This document shows, piece after piece, positions 1 through 5,815 of a stretch of 8,624 bases of DNA. The stretch comes from CAZXMB01 sp964641715. Lineage in GTDB: Bacteria; Desulfobacterota; BSN033; UBA1163. Under the pieces are notes generated by a model that worked only from the letters and a program-made list of their open reading frames with translations, ran no database searches and had not been told where the DNA came from. A program made the translations under genes and the position numbers. The DNA lies in the NCBI GenBank assembly GCA_964641715.1, contig CAZXMB010000128.1, positions 1 to 8,624 on the forward strand, given 5' to 3'. Position 1 is the stretch's first letter, and each line of letters starts with the position of its first letter.

Positions 1-41
1 ATGGTAACCCAAATGTATGGAAAAAGAAATTTCATCCATCT

Positions 42-67
42 AAAAAATATAGTCCCTCCCAGGAGGG
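42..67 (-). terminator. Possible intrinsic terminator after the nucleotide-sugar operon
   Basis: Read on the minus strand, a short GC-rich hairpin (CCCTCC paired with GGAGGG, positions 54-67, two to four unpaired loop bases) is followed after six bases by a run of six T (positions 47-42). It lies about 70 bases beyond the stop of the dehydrogenase gene. The stem is short and the T run is not immediately adjacent, so this is a weak candidate. If real, it ends the aminotransferase-dehydrogenase transcript. Confidence 0.4.
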
Positions 68-135
68 CCGGATTCAGATACTTCCATTTTTCACTCAATG
101 GATGATCAGCATGGATGGCGGGAAAAACGGGTGGC

Positions 136-1455
136 TTATGCCTTGACGATCTTCTTATTCCATCGCTTCATCCCCTTGGTCACATTCCGGGTGTCGATGA
201 CGATCGGAACATTTTTCACCACGCCTTCATAATCCACCTGGCTATGATCCGTAATGATGACTGCGGCATCCATCCGGCGCAACAGCGGGAGAGTGAGAGG
301 GGAAGATTGTAGTTTGAAATGGTATTTTCTGAAATGGGGGAGGATGGGGATGAATGGGTCATGATAGAGAAGGGTGGCTCCCTTCTTTTGAAGGAGATCC
401 ATGATGGCGAGGGCAGGGGATTCTCTGGCATCATCGACATCCTTTTTATAGGCCACCCCTAAAATCAAAATCTTTGAACCTTTAAGGCCTTTTCCCATTC
501 CATTGAGGGCGTCCTGAACCTTGGAGACCACATAGTAGGGAACATGGACATTAATCTCCCCTGCGAGGAGGATAAATCTTGTTGCAAAATCATACTCCTG
601 CGCCTTCCAGGAAAGATAGTAGGGATCAACAGGAATACAGTGTCCACCCATCCCCGGGCCCGGATAGAAAGGGGTGAATCCAAATGGTTTGGTGCTCGCC
701 GCCTCGATGACCTCCCAGATGTCAATCCCCATCCGGTCTGCCAGCATTTTCAACTCATTGACCAAAGCGATATTGACGCTTCGATAGATATTTTCAAGGA
801 GTTTCGTCAGCTCCGCCACCTTGGGTGAAGAAACCGGAATAACCTTTCGAATGACCTGACCATAGAGAGTGGCGACCATCTTCTTACAAGAAGGGGTTAC
901 TCCGGAGACCACTTTCGGGATCTGGGAGGTGGTAAATCCTTTATTCCCGGGGTCCTCCCTCTCTGGAGAATAGCCGAGAAAGAAATCTCTTCCAACCTTC
1001 AAACCGGTGGATTCCAACCTTGGTCGGATCAACTCTTCAGTGGTTCCCGGATAGGTTGTGCTTTCAAGCACGATCAGTTGACCTTTCCTCAAATGGGATT
1101 GGATCGAGGCCGTTGTATTTTCAATATACTGGAGATCGGGTTCTTTCTTTTCGGTTAAAGGGGTGGGAACACAGATCAGGATACAATCCGGTCTTCGCAG
1201 GTGGGAGAAATTATCCGTAACCTCTAAAAGGCCATTCCTGATGAATCGGGTGATGCGGTAAGAGGGAATGTTTTTTAAATAACTTCTTCCTCTCTTGAGG
1301 AGGTCCACTTTTTTCCGGTCGACATCGAAACCGATGACCTTAAAGCCTTCCTCACAAAACCTTAAAACCAAGGGGAGGCCCACATACCCCAACCCGATGA
1401 TGCCTACCGACACTTTTTTCTTAAGGATCCTTTTGAGAAGTTGATCAACGCTCAT
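136..1455 (-). CDS. UDP-sugar 6-dehydrogenase (nucleotide sugar dehydrogenase, WbpA/UDP-GlcNAc type)
   Basis: This 439-residue protein belongs to the UDP-glucose/GDP-mannose dehydrogenase family, which oxidises C6 of a nucleotide sugar to a carboxylate with two NAD+ in the cytoplasm. The N-terminal Rossmann fold shows GLGYVGLP (residues 21-28) and an acidic residue at the end of the second strand (FDVD, 43-46). Family motifs follow: VPTP (96-99), ESTTYPGT (131-138), YSPEREDPGN (162-171), the Lys218/Asn222 region, and the catalytic cysteine Cys273 in GMGGHCIPVDPYYL. The C-terminal UDP-binding domain carries ILGVAYKKDVDDARESPA (331-348). Length is normal for the family. The SPEREDPGN segment and the neighbouring DegT aminotransferase favour UDP-N-acetylglucosamine as substrate (WbpA-like), but UDP-ManNAc or UDP-GalNAc cannot be excluded. 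The ATG has a GAGGA ribosome-binding site six bases upstream. It is the second gene of the unit, 53 bases after the aminotransferase. Confidence 0.93.
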   Translation of the reverse strand: MSVDQLLKRILKKKVSVGIIGLGYVGLPLVLRFCEEGFKVIGFDVDRKKVDLLKRGRSYLKNIPSYRITRFIRNGLLEVTDNFSHLRRPDCILICVPTPLTEKKEPDLQYIENTTASIQSHLRKGQLIVLESTTYPGTTEELIRPRLESTGLKVGRDFFLGYSPEREDPGNKGFTTSQIPKVVSGVTPSCKKMVATLYGQVIRKVIPVSSPKVAELTKLLENIYRSVNIALVNELKMLADRMGIDIWEVIEAASTKPFGFTPFYPGPGMGGHCIPVDPYYLSWKAQEYDFATRFILLAGEINVHVPYYVVSKVQDALNGMGKGLKGSKILILGVAYKKDVDDARESPALAIMDLLQKKGATLLYHDPFIPILPHFRKYHFKLQSSPLTLPLLRRMDAAVIITDHSQVDYEGVVKNVPIVIDTRNVTKGMKRWNKKIVKA

Positions 1456-1508
1456 TCTTTATCCTCACTTAATAAAGAAAAGGATAGGACGGCAAAACGT
1501 GGTTCAAT

Positions 1509-2654
1509 CTATTTTTTCCGATAGAAGGCACTGATCCGATCAACGACCCTATCCTGTTGCTCTTCAGTTAATTCAGGGTAAATCGGCAGGGCCAAGGCTT
1601 CTCTGGCAACTTGCTCAGAAACCGGGAAGTCCCCGAGCCGATATTTTAAAGAGGAGTAACATTCCTGTAAATGGAGGGGAAGGGGATAATAGATGTCCGT
1701 TCCAATCCCTTCTTCCGTTAAGAACTTTCTCAATCGGTCTCTTTTGGGTGCACGGATCACATACTGATTGAAGATGTGGCGGTTTTTATATTGGATCCCT
1801 GGAAGCCTTAACCCCACTCCGGATCGGATGAGTTCCTGGAGAAGTTCCTGGTACCTTGTGGCCCTCTTCTGTCTGGCTTCGGTCCATTTCTCAAGATATT
1901 TAAATTTAACTAAAAGGATAGCGGCCTGAAGGGTATCCAGGCGGCTATTGATTCCGATCCATTTGTGATAGTATTTGGGCTGGCTACCATGAGCTCTCAG
2001 GAGTCTGACCTTTTCGGAAAGATCGGGGTCATTGGTCACAACCATTCCGGCATCACCGAAAGCCCCCAGGTTTTTTGTCGGATAAAAAGAGAGACATCCC
2101 AGATCTCCCATCCCACCGGCTCTCCGGCTATCCGAATGAGACCTGGGTTTATATTCAGCCCCTAAGGCTTGGGCAGCATCTTCGATCACATGAATGCCTC
2201 TCTTTTTTGAGATTTGAAGGATGGGATCCATCTCCGCACACTGCCCGAAAAGATGGACGGGGAGGATGGTTTTCGTTTTCGAGGTGATCCTCTCTTCGAT
2301 TCCGGCGGGATCGATGTTGTACGTCTCCGGATCGATGTCCGCAAAGACGGGGATCGCTCCGAGGCGAGAGACAGACCCGGCGGTTGCAAAGAAGGTAAAG
2401 GGAGGGAGGATCACCTCGTCTCCGGGTCCGATTCCTATGGCCATGAGTGAAAGCAGAAGGGCATCCGACCCGGAGGCAACTCCCACTGCATACCGGGTCT
2501 GGCAATAAGGCGCAATAGCCTGTTCAAGGGCCTGTACGGGAGGTCCCAGGATGAACTGTTGGGTCTTATAGACCTCGTCCAAAGCGGATTGGATCTCCTC
2601 TTTCAAGAAGAGGAATTGATGAGTCAAATCAAAAAAGGGAACCTTTGCCTTCAA
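1509..2654 (-). CDS. DegT/DnrJ/EryC1/StrS-family PLP-dependent sugar aminotransferase, TTG start
   Basis: The product (381 residues from the chosen start) is a sugar aminotransferase that moves an amino group, usually from glutamate, onto a keto-sugar nucleotide. Visible motifs are VPFFDL at the N-terminus (5-10), FILGPPVQALE (34-44), GSDAL binding the cofactor phosphate (62-66), EDAAQALGAEY (158-168) with the PLP-ring aspartate Asp159, and SFYPTKNLGAFGDAG (189-203) with the PLP lysine Lys194. NSRLDTLQAAIL (236-247) is also typical. The frame is open up to an ATG at 2846, but that would add 64 residues unlike the family and overlap the start of trmJ. A TTG at 2654-2652 behind AAAGGGAGAAG puts the start four residues before VPFFDL, where relatives begin. 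Paired with the downstream UDP-sugar dehydrogenase, it probably makes an amino-uronic sugar (WbpE-like role, inferred). A short extra stretch near residues 170-177 is unusual. Confidence 0.9.
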   Translation of the reverse strand: MKAKVPFFDLTHQFLFLKEEIQSALDEVYKTQQFILGPPVQALEQAIAPYCQTRYAVGVASGSDALLLSLMAIGIGPGDEVILPPFTFFATAGSVSRLGAIPVFADIDPETYNIDPAGIEERITSKTKTILPVHLFGQCAEMDPILQISKKRGIHVIEDAAQALGAEYKPRSHSDSRRAGGMGDLGCLSFYPTKNLGAFGDAGMVVTNDPDLSEKVRLLRAHGSQPKYYHKWIGINSRLDTLQAAILLVKFKYLEKWTEARQKRATRYQELLQELIRSGVGLRLPGIQYKNRHIFNQYVIRAPKRDRLRKFLTEEGIGTDIYYPLPLHLQECYSSLKYRLGDFPVSEQVAREALALPIYPELTEEQQDRVVDRISAFYRKK

Positions 2655-2678
2655 CTTCTCCCTTTCATTTAACGGATG

Positions 2679-2707
2679 TAAATAAGATAAAAAAAATGGA
2701 TAGTCAA
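2679..2707 (-). promoter_or_regulatory. Candidate promoter for the aminotransferase-dehydrogenase unit
   Basis: On the minus strand a good -35 box, TTGACT (2707-2702), is followed after 17 bases by TATTTA (2684-2679), a poor -10 match. The spacer contains eight consecutive T. Transcription would begin near 2672, about 18 bases before the TTG start, and would include the purine-rich ribosome-binding site. The -35 box shares five bases with the -35 box of the opposing trmJ promoter. The weak -10 keeps confidence low. Confidence 0.35.
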
Positions 2708-2729
2708 GGCTGACGGGTAAAGGTATAAT
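2701..2729 (+). promoter_or_regulatory. Sigma-70-type promoter of trmJ, possibly giving leaderless mRNA
   Basis: A perfect -10 box TATAAT (2724-2729) is preceded, with a 17-base spacer, by TAGTCA (2701-2706), which matches four of six -35 consensus bases. The expected start of transcription, about seven bases after the -10 box, is at 2736-2737, i.e. the A of the trmJ ATG. The only Shine-Dalgarno-like sequence upstream (AAAGG, 2719-2723) would therefore lie outside the transcript and is in any case 13 bases from the ATG. Confidence 0.6.
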
Positions 2730-2736
2730 ATAGAAT

Positions 2737-3474
2737 ATGAGAGAAGGAGTCAATCTCGATGCGGTCAGTATTATCCTGGTGAGACCCAGATTCCATGAGA
2801 ACATAGGCTCCGTGGCAAGGGCCATGAAAAACATGGGTCTTTGCAAATTGATCCTGGTGGAGGGGAACTCACCTCTCCATCCTGACGCTTATAAATTGGC
2901 CTCCGGGGCTGAGGATATCTTAGAAAGGGCGGGAGAATTCCCAACACTCAGGGAGGCCATTTCTGATATGGGATGTGTCGTCGGGACGACTTCACGAACA
3001 GGGAGAGGAAGAATTCCGCTTCTCACCCCCAGAGAGATGATTCGGAAGTTGGCCCCCATTTCAGAAATGAACTCAGTGGGAATTGTATTCGGCTCAGAGA
3101 AAGAGGGGCTGACCAATCAGGAGTTAGGCCTCTGTCACCTTTATGTAAGGATTCCTTCTTCAACAACCTTTCCCTCTCTCAATCTCGCCCAGGCAGTCAT
3201 GGTTATCTCCTATGAGCTTTTTCAGACCCGTGAGACCATTTCAAAACCCGCTGTTGCGATGGCCTCATCCGAGCAGAGGGAGAGGATGTTCGACCATATG
3301 GAGAAGACACTCCTCAGCATCGGATTCTTAGAAACCCGGAACTCGAAAAGGATGATGAAGACGTTCAGGCGGCTGTTCGGGGAGAGCCCGATGGAGGAGC
3401 GGGATGTCCGTATCCTTCAGGGAATATGGAGTAAAGTGGACTGGGTGGTGAGGAAAAGCAGGGGCGATCGATGA
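2737..3474 (+). CDS. trmJ: tRNA (cytidine/uridine-32-2'-O)-methyltransferase TrmJ (TrmH/SpoU family, class 1)
   Basis: This 245-residue SPOUT methyltransferase uses S-adenosylmethionine to methylate the ribose of nucleotide 32 in the tRNA anticodon loop (family knowledge, from E. coli TrmJ). The three SpoU motifs are present: NIGSVARAMKNMG (22-34, with the conserved Asn22 and Arg28), IVFGSEKEGLTNQEL (116-130, SAM-binding knot) and PSLNLAQAVMVISYEL (146-161). A basic C-terminal helical extension (about 180-245) matches TrmJ rather than the shorter TrmL. An in-frame stop at 2731-2733 makes the ATG at 2737 the first possible start, and the protein begins close to where E. coli TrmJ does. No usable ribosome-binding site precedes it. 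The gene is monocistronic, divergent from the nucleotide-sugar unit and convergent with the slipin gene. Its last codons lie in a terminator hairpin. TrmH-family relatives with other RNA targets are the main alternative. Confidence 0.9.
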   Translation: MREGVNLDAVSIILVRPRFHENIGSVARAMKNMGLCKLILVEGNSPLHPDAYKLASGAEDILERAGEFPTLREAISDMGCVVGTTSRTGRGRIPLLTPREMIRKLAPISEMNSVGIVFGSEKEGLTNQELGLCHLYVRIPSSTTFPSLNLAQAVMVISYELFQTRETISKPAVAMASSEQRERMFDHMEKTLLSIGFLETRNSKRMMKTFRRLFGESPMEERDVRILQGIWSKVDWVVRKSRGDR

Positions 3475-3488
3475 ATCGATCGCCCCTG
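3459..3488. terminator. Shared hairpin terminator between convergent trmJ and slipin genes
   Basis: A long near-perfect inverted repeat (arms 3459-3471 and 3476-3488, core GGGGCGATCGAT) leaves only four bases in the loop. Those bases contain the end of the trmJ stop codon TGA (3472-3474), so the 5' arm encodes the last residues of TrmJ. Reading the minus strand, the stem is followed by CTTTTCC, and the slipin stop lies six bases before it. Reading the plus strand, T-rich sequence (TTATTTCTTTTCT) begins several bases further on. It can plausibly stop transcription both ways, better for the slipin side. Confidence 0.7.
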
Positions 3489-3494
3489 AGGCAG

Positions 3495-4253
3495 TTATTT
3501 CTTTTCTAAAAAAGGTTTGATCAGATCGATGGGGACCGGGAAGATGGTTGTTGAGTTCTTCTCGGTGGCCACCTCCGTCAATGTCTGGAGAAATCTCAAT
3601 TGAATGGCTGCAGGGTTGACACTGATCACATTGGCCGCCTGAGCCAATTTCTCTGCGGCCTGGAATTCGCCCTCGGCATGGATGATTTTGGCTCTCCTTT
3701 CCCTTTCTGCCTCAGCCTGGCGGGCAATTGCCCTCCGCATCTCTTCGGGGAGATCCACCTGTTTGGTCTCAACCAGAGAAACCTTTATTCCCCATGGCTC
3801 GGTATGTTTATCCAGAATGTCCTGGAGAGTGATATTGATCTTTTCCCTCTGAGAGAGTAGCTCATCCAGATCTGCCTGTCCGACTACGCTCCGGAGGGTG
3901 GTCTGGGCCAATTGAGAAGTCGCATAGAGATAGTTCTCCACCTCCACAACCGCTTTATTCGGGTCAATGACCCGGAAATAAACCACTGCGTTCACCTTGA
4001 TCGAAACGTTATCACGGGTAATGACATCCTGAGTGGGAATATCCATGGTCACTGTCCGCAAACTGATCCTCAACAACTTATCCACTCCAGGGATGATAAA
4101 GAATATCCCGGGCCCTTTTGCACCGATGAGCCTTCCTAATCGAAAGATGACTCCCCGTTCATACTCTCTGAGAATTTTAATGGCTGAGGCCGCTAAGATC
4201 ACCAGAAAGATAATTAAAAAGAACATTCCCGAAGGCAATCCTGTAATACCCAT
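3495..4253 (-). CDS. Slipin: SPFH/band 7 stomatin-like membrane protein, partner of NfeD protease
   Basis: This 252-residue protein has one hydrophobic N-terminal segment (about residues 9-26) that anchors it in the inner membrane. An SPFH/band 7 domain follows: REYERGVIFRLGR (29-41), GPGIFFIIPGVDK (47-59), the prohibitin-homology core to about residue 180 including LRSVVGQADLDELLSQRE (120-137), and an alanine/glutamate-rich coiled-coil region (170-208, AEAERERRAKIIHAEGE). Bacterial and archaeal slipins form large membrane rings and are encoded next to NfeD-type proteases; the Pyrococcus homologue is cleaved by its NfeD partner (established for that pair). Here the gene lies 11 bases downstream of the protease. 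Its AGGAGG ribosome-binding site (4266-4261) overlaps the protease stop codon, so translational coupling is likely. Length is typical of slipin-2 or YbbK-like proteins. Confidence 0.93.
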   Translation of the reverse strand: MGITGLPSGMFFLIIFLVILAASAIKILREYERGVIFRLGRLIGAKGPGIFFIIPGVDKLLRISLRTVTMDIPTQDVITRDNVSIKVNAVVYFRVIDPNKAVVEVENYLYATSQLAQTTLRSVVGQADLDELLSQREKINITLQDILDKHTEPWGIKVSLVETKQVDLPEEMRRAIARQAEAERERRAKIIHAEGEFQAAEKLAQAANVISVNPAAIQLRFLQTLTEVATEKNSTTIFPVPIDLIKPFLEKK

Positions 4254-4264
4254 TTTTTCTCCTC

Positions 4265-5557
4265 CTATTCGATTTTTTTCACTTTAAGCCTTAAATTTTC
4301 GACACCGATCACCTGTACCTTCTCTCCCTTTTTAATCGTTTGGTCACTCACCGCATTCCAGAACTCGCCATGAATCGAAATTTTTCCTTCAGGAACGAGG
4401 TCTGTAGTCACTACGCCTGTTTCCCCAACCAGCCCTTCCATCCCTGTGGTCGGTTTCTTCAGCCGTGCCCTGATCGCCATGGTTACAGCAAAGATGAAAA
4501 ATGCCGCACTGACCAGAACGGCCGGGATGATCACGCTCAGGGAGACCCTCATATATTCGGCCGGGCTTTCAACCAACATCATGGAGCCCAGGAAAAGCGA
4601 GACCACTCCCCCTACGGCTAACAGTCCGTGGCTGACCACCTTGATCTCTGCGATAAACAGGATAATGGCAAAGAGGATGAGGGCCAGTCCCGCAAAATTG
4701 ATGGGGAGCATCTGAAGGGAATAGAAGGCAAGGATGAGAAAGATTCCCCCGACCACCCCGGGCAGGATGGCTCCGGGATTGGAAAGTTCGAAAAAGACGC
4801 CGTAGATCCCTAACATCAGCAAAATATAGGCGATCGAGGGATTTGAGATGATATCCAGGAATCGATAACGCCAGCTCATCTGAATGGAGCGGGGTTGTAA
4901 TCCTTTTGTAAGGAGGGTACGGGTCACCCCGTCAAAATGAATGACCTTTCCATCAATCTTATCGAGAAGGTCATGGACATCAGGGCTGATAAAGTCAACC
5001 ACATTCAATTTGACCGCTTCCTCTTCCGTGATGGAGGCGCTCTTTCTGACTGCTTTTTCAGCCCAGTCCGCATTTTTACCCCTCGTCTTTGCAATGGTCT
5101 TAATATAGGAGACGGTATCATTGACAATTTTTTCAGACATGGTCTTGCTCTCTTTTCCCTCACCTAAGGTCACGGGATGGGCTGCTCCGATATGCGTGCT
5201 CGGAGCCATCACGGAGATATGGGCGGACAGGGTAATAAATACCCCTGCTGAGGCCGCTCTCGCTCCTCGAGGACCCACATAGACGATGACAGGGAGATTG
5301 GCTGTGAGGATCTTTTTAACGATGACCCTCATCGATTCCATCAACCCCCCGGGTGTATCGAGCTGGATAATCAGGCACTGAGCCCCTTTCTCCTGGGCTT
5401 GATCAATCGACTCAATCATGAATTTCGCTGTGGCGGGATTGATGATCCCGTCAACTTCGATGAGATAGATAGGTGCCTTCTCTTCGGAATGCGCAGGTGT
5501 CCCGATGAGGAACGGGAGGAGGAAGAATACGGCCACAAGTAGGTATCCTTTTTTCAT
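4265..5557 (-). CDS. NfeD-family membrane-bound ClpP-class serine protease (NfeD1b, long form)
   Basis: The protein is 430 residues from the chosen ATG. It starts with a signal peptide (MKK, hydrophobic core 6-20, likely cleavage after Ala-His-Ser near 24). A ClpP/SppA-like serine protease domain follows (about 28-215): QLDTPGG (65-71), the nucleophile Ser103 in ARAASAG, and a probable catalytic lysine, Lys143, in SEKIVNDTVSYI, spaced from the serine much as in Pyrococcus PH1510. Four or five membrane helices lie between about 241 and 362, and the C-terminal NfeD OB-fold spans about 373-430 (GLVGETGVVTTDL). The family cleaves membrane proteins, including the partner slipin. All three modules are intact, so this is the long form rather than the protease-less NfeD. 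The start is uncertain: GTG 5569 and TTG 5563 are in frame, and GAGGTG (5574-5569) is best spaced for TTG. The ATG was preferred because it gives the most conventional signal peptide. It is the first gene of an operon with slipin. Confidence 0.92.
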   Translation of the reverse strand: MKKGYLLVAVFFLLPFLIGTPAHSEEKAPIYLIEVDGIINPATAKFMIESIDQAQEKGAQCLIIQLDTPGGLMESMRVIVKKILTANLPVIVYVGPRGARAASAGVFITLSAHISVMAPSTHIGAAHPVTLGEGKESKTMSEKIVNDTVSYIKTIAKTRGKNADWAEKAVRKSASITEEEAVKLNVVDFISPDVHDLLDKIDGKVIHFDGVTRTLLTKGLQPRSIQMSWRYRFLDIISNPSIAYILLMLGIYGVFFELSNPGAILPGVVGGIFLILAFYSLQMLPINFAGLALILFAIILFIAEIKVVSHGLLAVGGVVSLFLGSMMLVESPAEYMRVSLSVIIPAVLVSAAFFIFAVTMAIRARLKKPTTGMEGLVGETGVVTTDLVPEGKISIHGEFWNAVSDQTIKKGEKVQVIGVENLRLKVKKIE

Positions 5558-5582
5558 CTTCAAATTCACACCTCGTTAATGA

Positions 5583-5611
5583 AAAATATCTTAAAAAGAG
5601 AAGATTGTCAA
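5583..5611 (-). promoter_or_regulatory. Sigma-70-type promoter of the NfeD-slipin operon
   Basis: On the minus strand a consensus -35 box TTGACA (5611-5606) is followed after exactly 17 bases by TATTTT (5588-5583), which matches four of six -10 bases. Transcription would begin near 5576, giving a leader of about 19 bases that just includes the GAGGTG ribosome-binding site. Position and spacing fit well. Confidence 0.6.
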
Positions 5612-5772
5612 ATGGTATAAAATTGGGGTCTAATCCAAAATCCATTTACACGTTCCCAAACCCAGCAGGATCGGTTTAAACCATCGGACACCTTCTTCTG
5701 GAGATGGATCAAGATTAACACAAAACAGATCATTTTCAACATCTTTTCCTTATTTCCTTCTCTTATGATCGA

Positions 5773-5801
5773 TTGACATCAGGCCGCCTTTCTAATAATT
5801 T
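5773..5801 (+). promoter_or_regulatory. Candidate promoter of rtcA
   Basis: A consensus -35 box TTGACA (5773-5778) lies 37 bases before the rtcA ATG. The -10 box is ambiguous: AATAAT (5794-5799) with a 15-base spacer, or TAATTT (5796-5801) with 17. Either would start transcription around 5806-5808, inside or after the AAGGA ribosome-binding site (5802-5806). An alternative -10, TATGAT (5764-5769), would keep that site in a leader of about 40 bases but has no good -35 box. No sigma-54 promoter like that of the E. coli rtc operon was seen. Confidence 0.4.
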
Positions 5802-5815
5802 AAGGATGAAAGAAA

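Noticed and set aside
1..105. 34-codon plus-strand frame starting at the first base
   Set aside because: It has no upstream context, no recognisable protein, and overlaps the candidate terminator hairpin.
544..828. Plus-strand open frame of 94 codons opposite the dehydrogenase
   Set aside because: It is a shadow of a conserved coding region on the other strand, with no family motif or start context.
2155..2505. Antisense open frame of 116 codons within the aminotransferase gene
   Set aside because: It is on the same strand but in another frame of a well-supported gene, its product is arginine- and serine-rich with no recognisable motif, and no ribosome-binding site was seen.
2759..2782. Seven-codon ORF behind GAAGGAG inside the start of trmJ
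   Set aside because: It is too short to assert as a leader peptide, and reinitiation at the overlapping GTG would delete a structural strand of TrmJ; noted only under the leaderless finding.
4340..4715. Overlapping plus-strand open frames of about 90 codons opposite the NfeD gene
   Set aside because: They are antisense to the membrane-helix region of NfeD; the composition is explained by the complement of hydrophobic codons.
5673..5682. Perfect 10-base palindrome GGTTTAAACC in the gap between nfeD and rtcA
   Set aside because: It does not extend, is not placed on a promoter element, and a single palindrome of this length can occur by chance; no second copy was seen nearby.
5612..5763. Possible small RNA or riboswitch in the nfeD-rtcA intergenic region
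   Set aside because: I found no extended stem, terminator or known riboswitch motif; it is mostly AT-rich sequence upstream of two divergent promoters.
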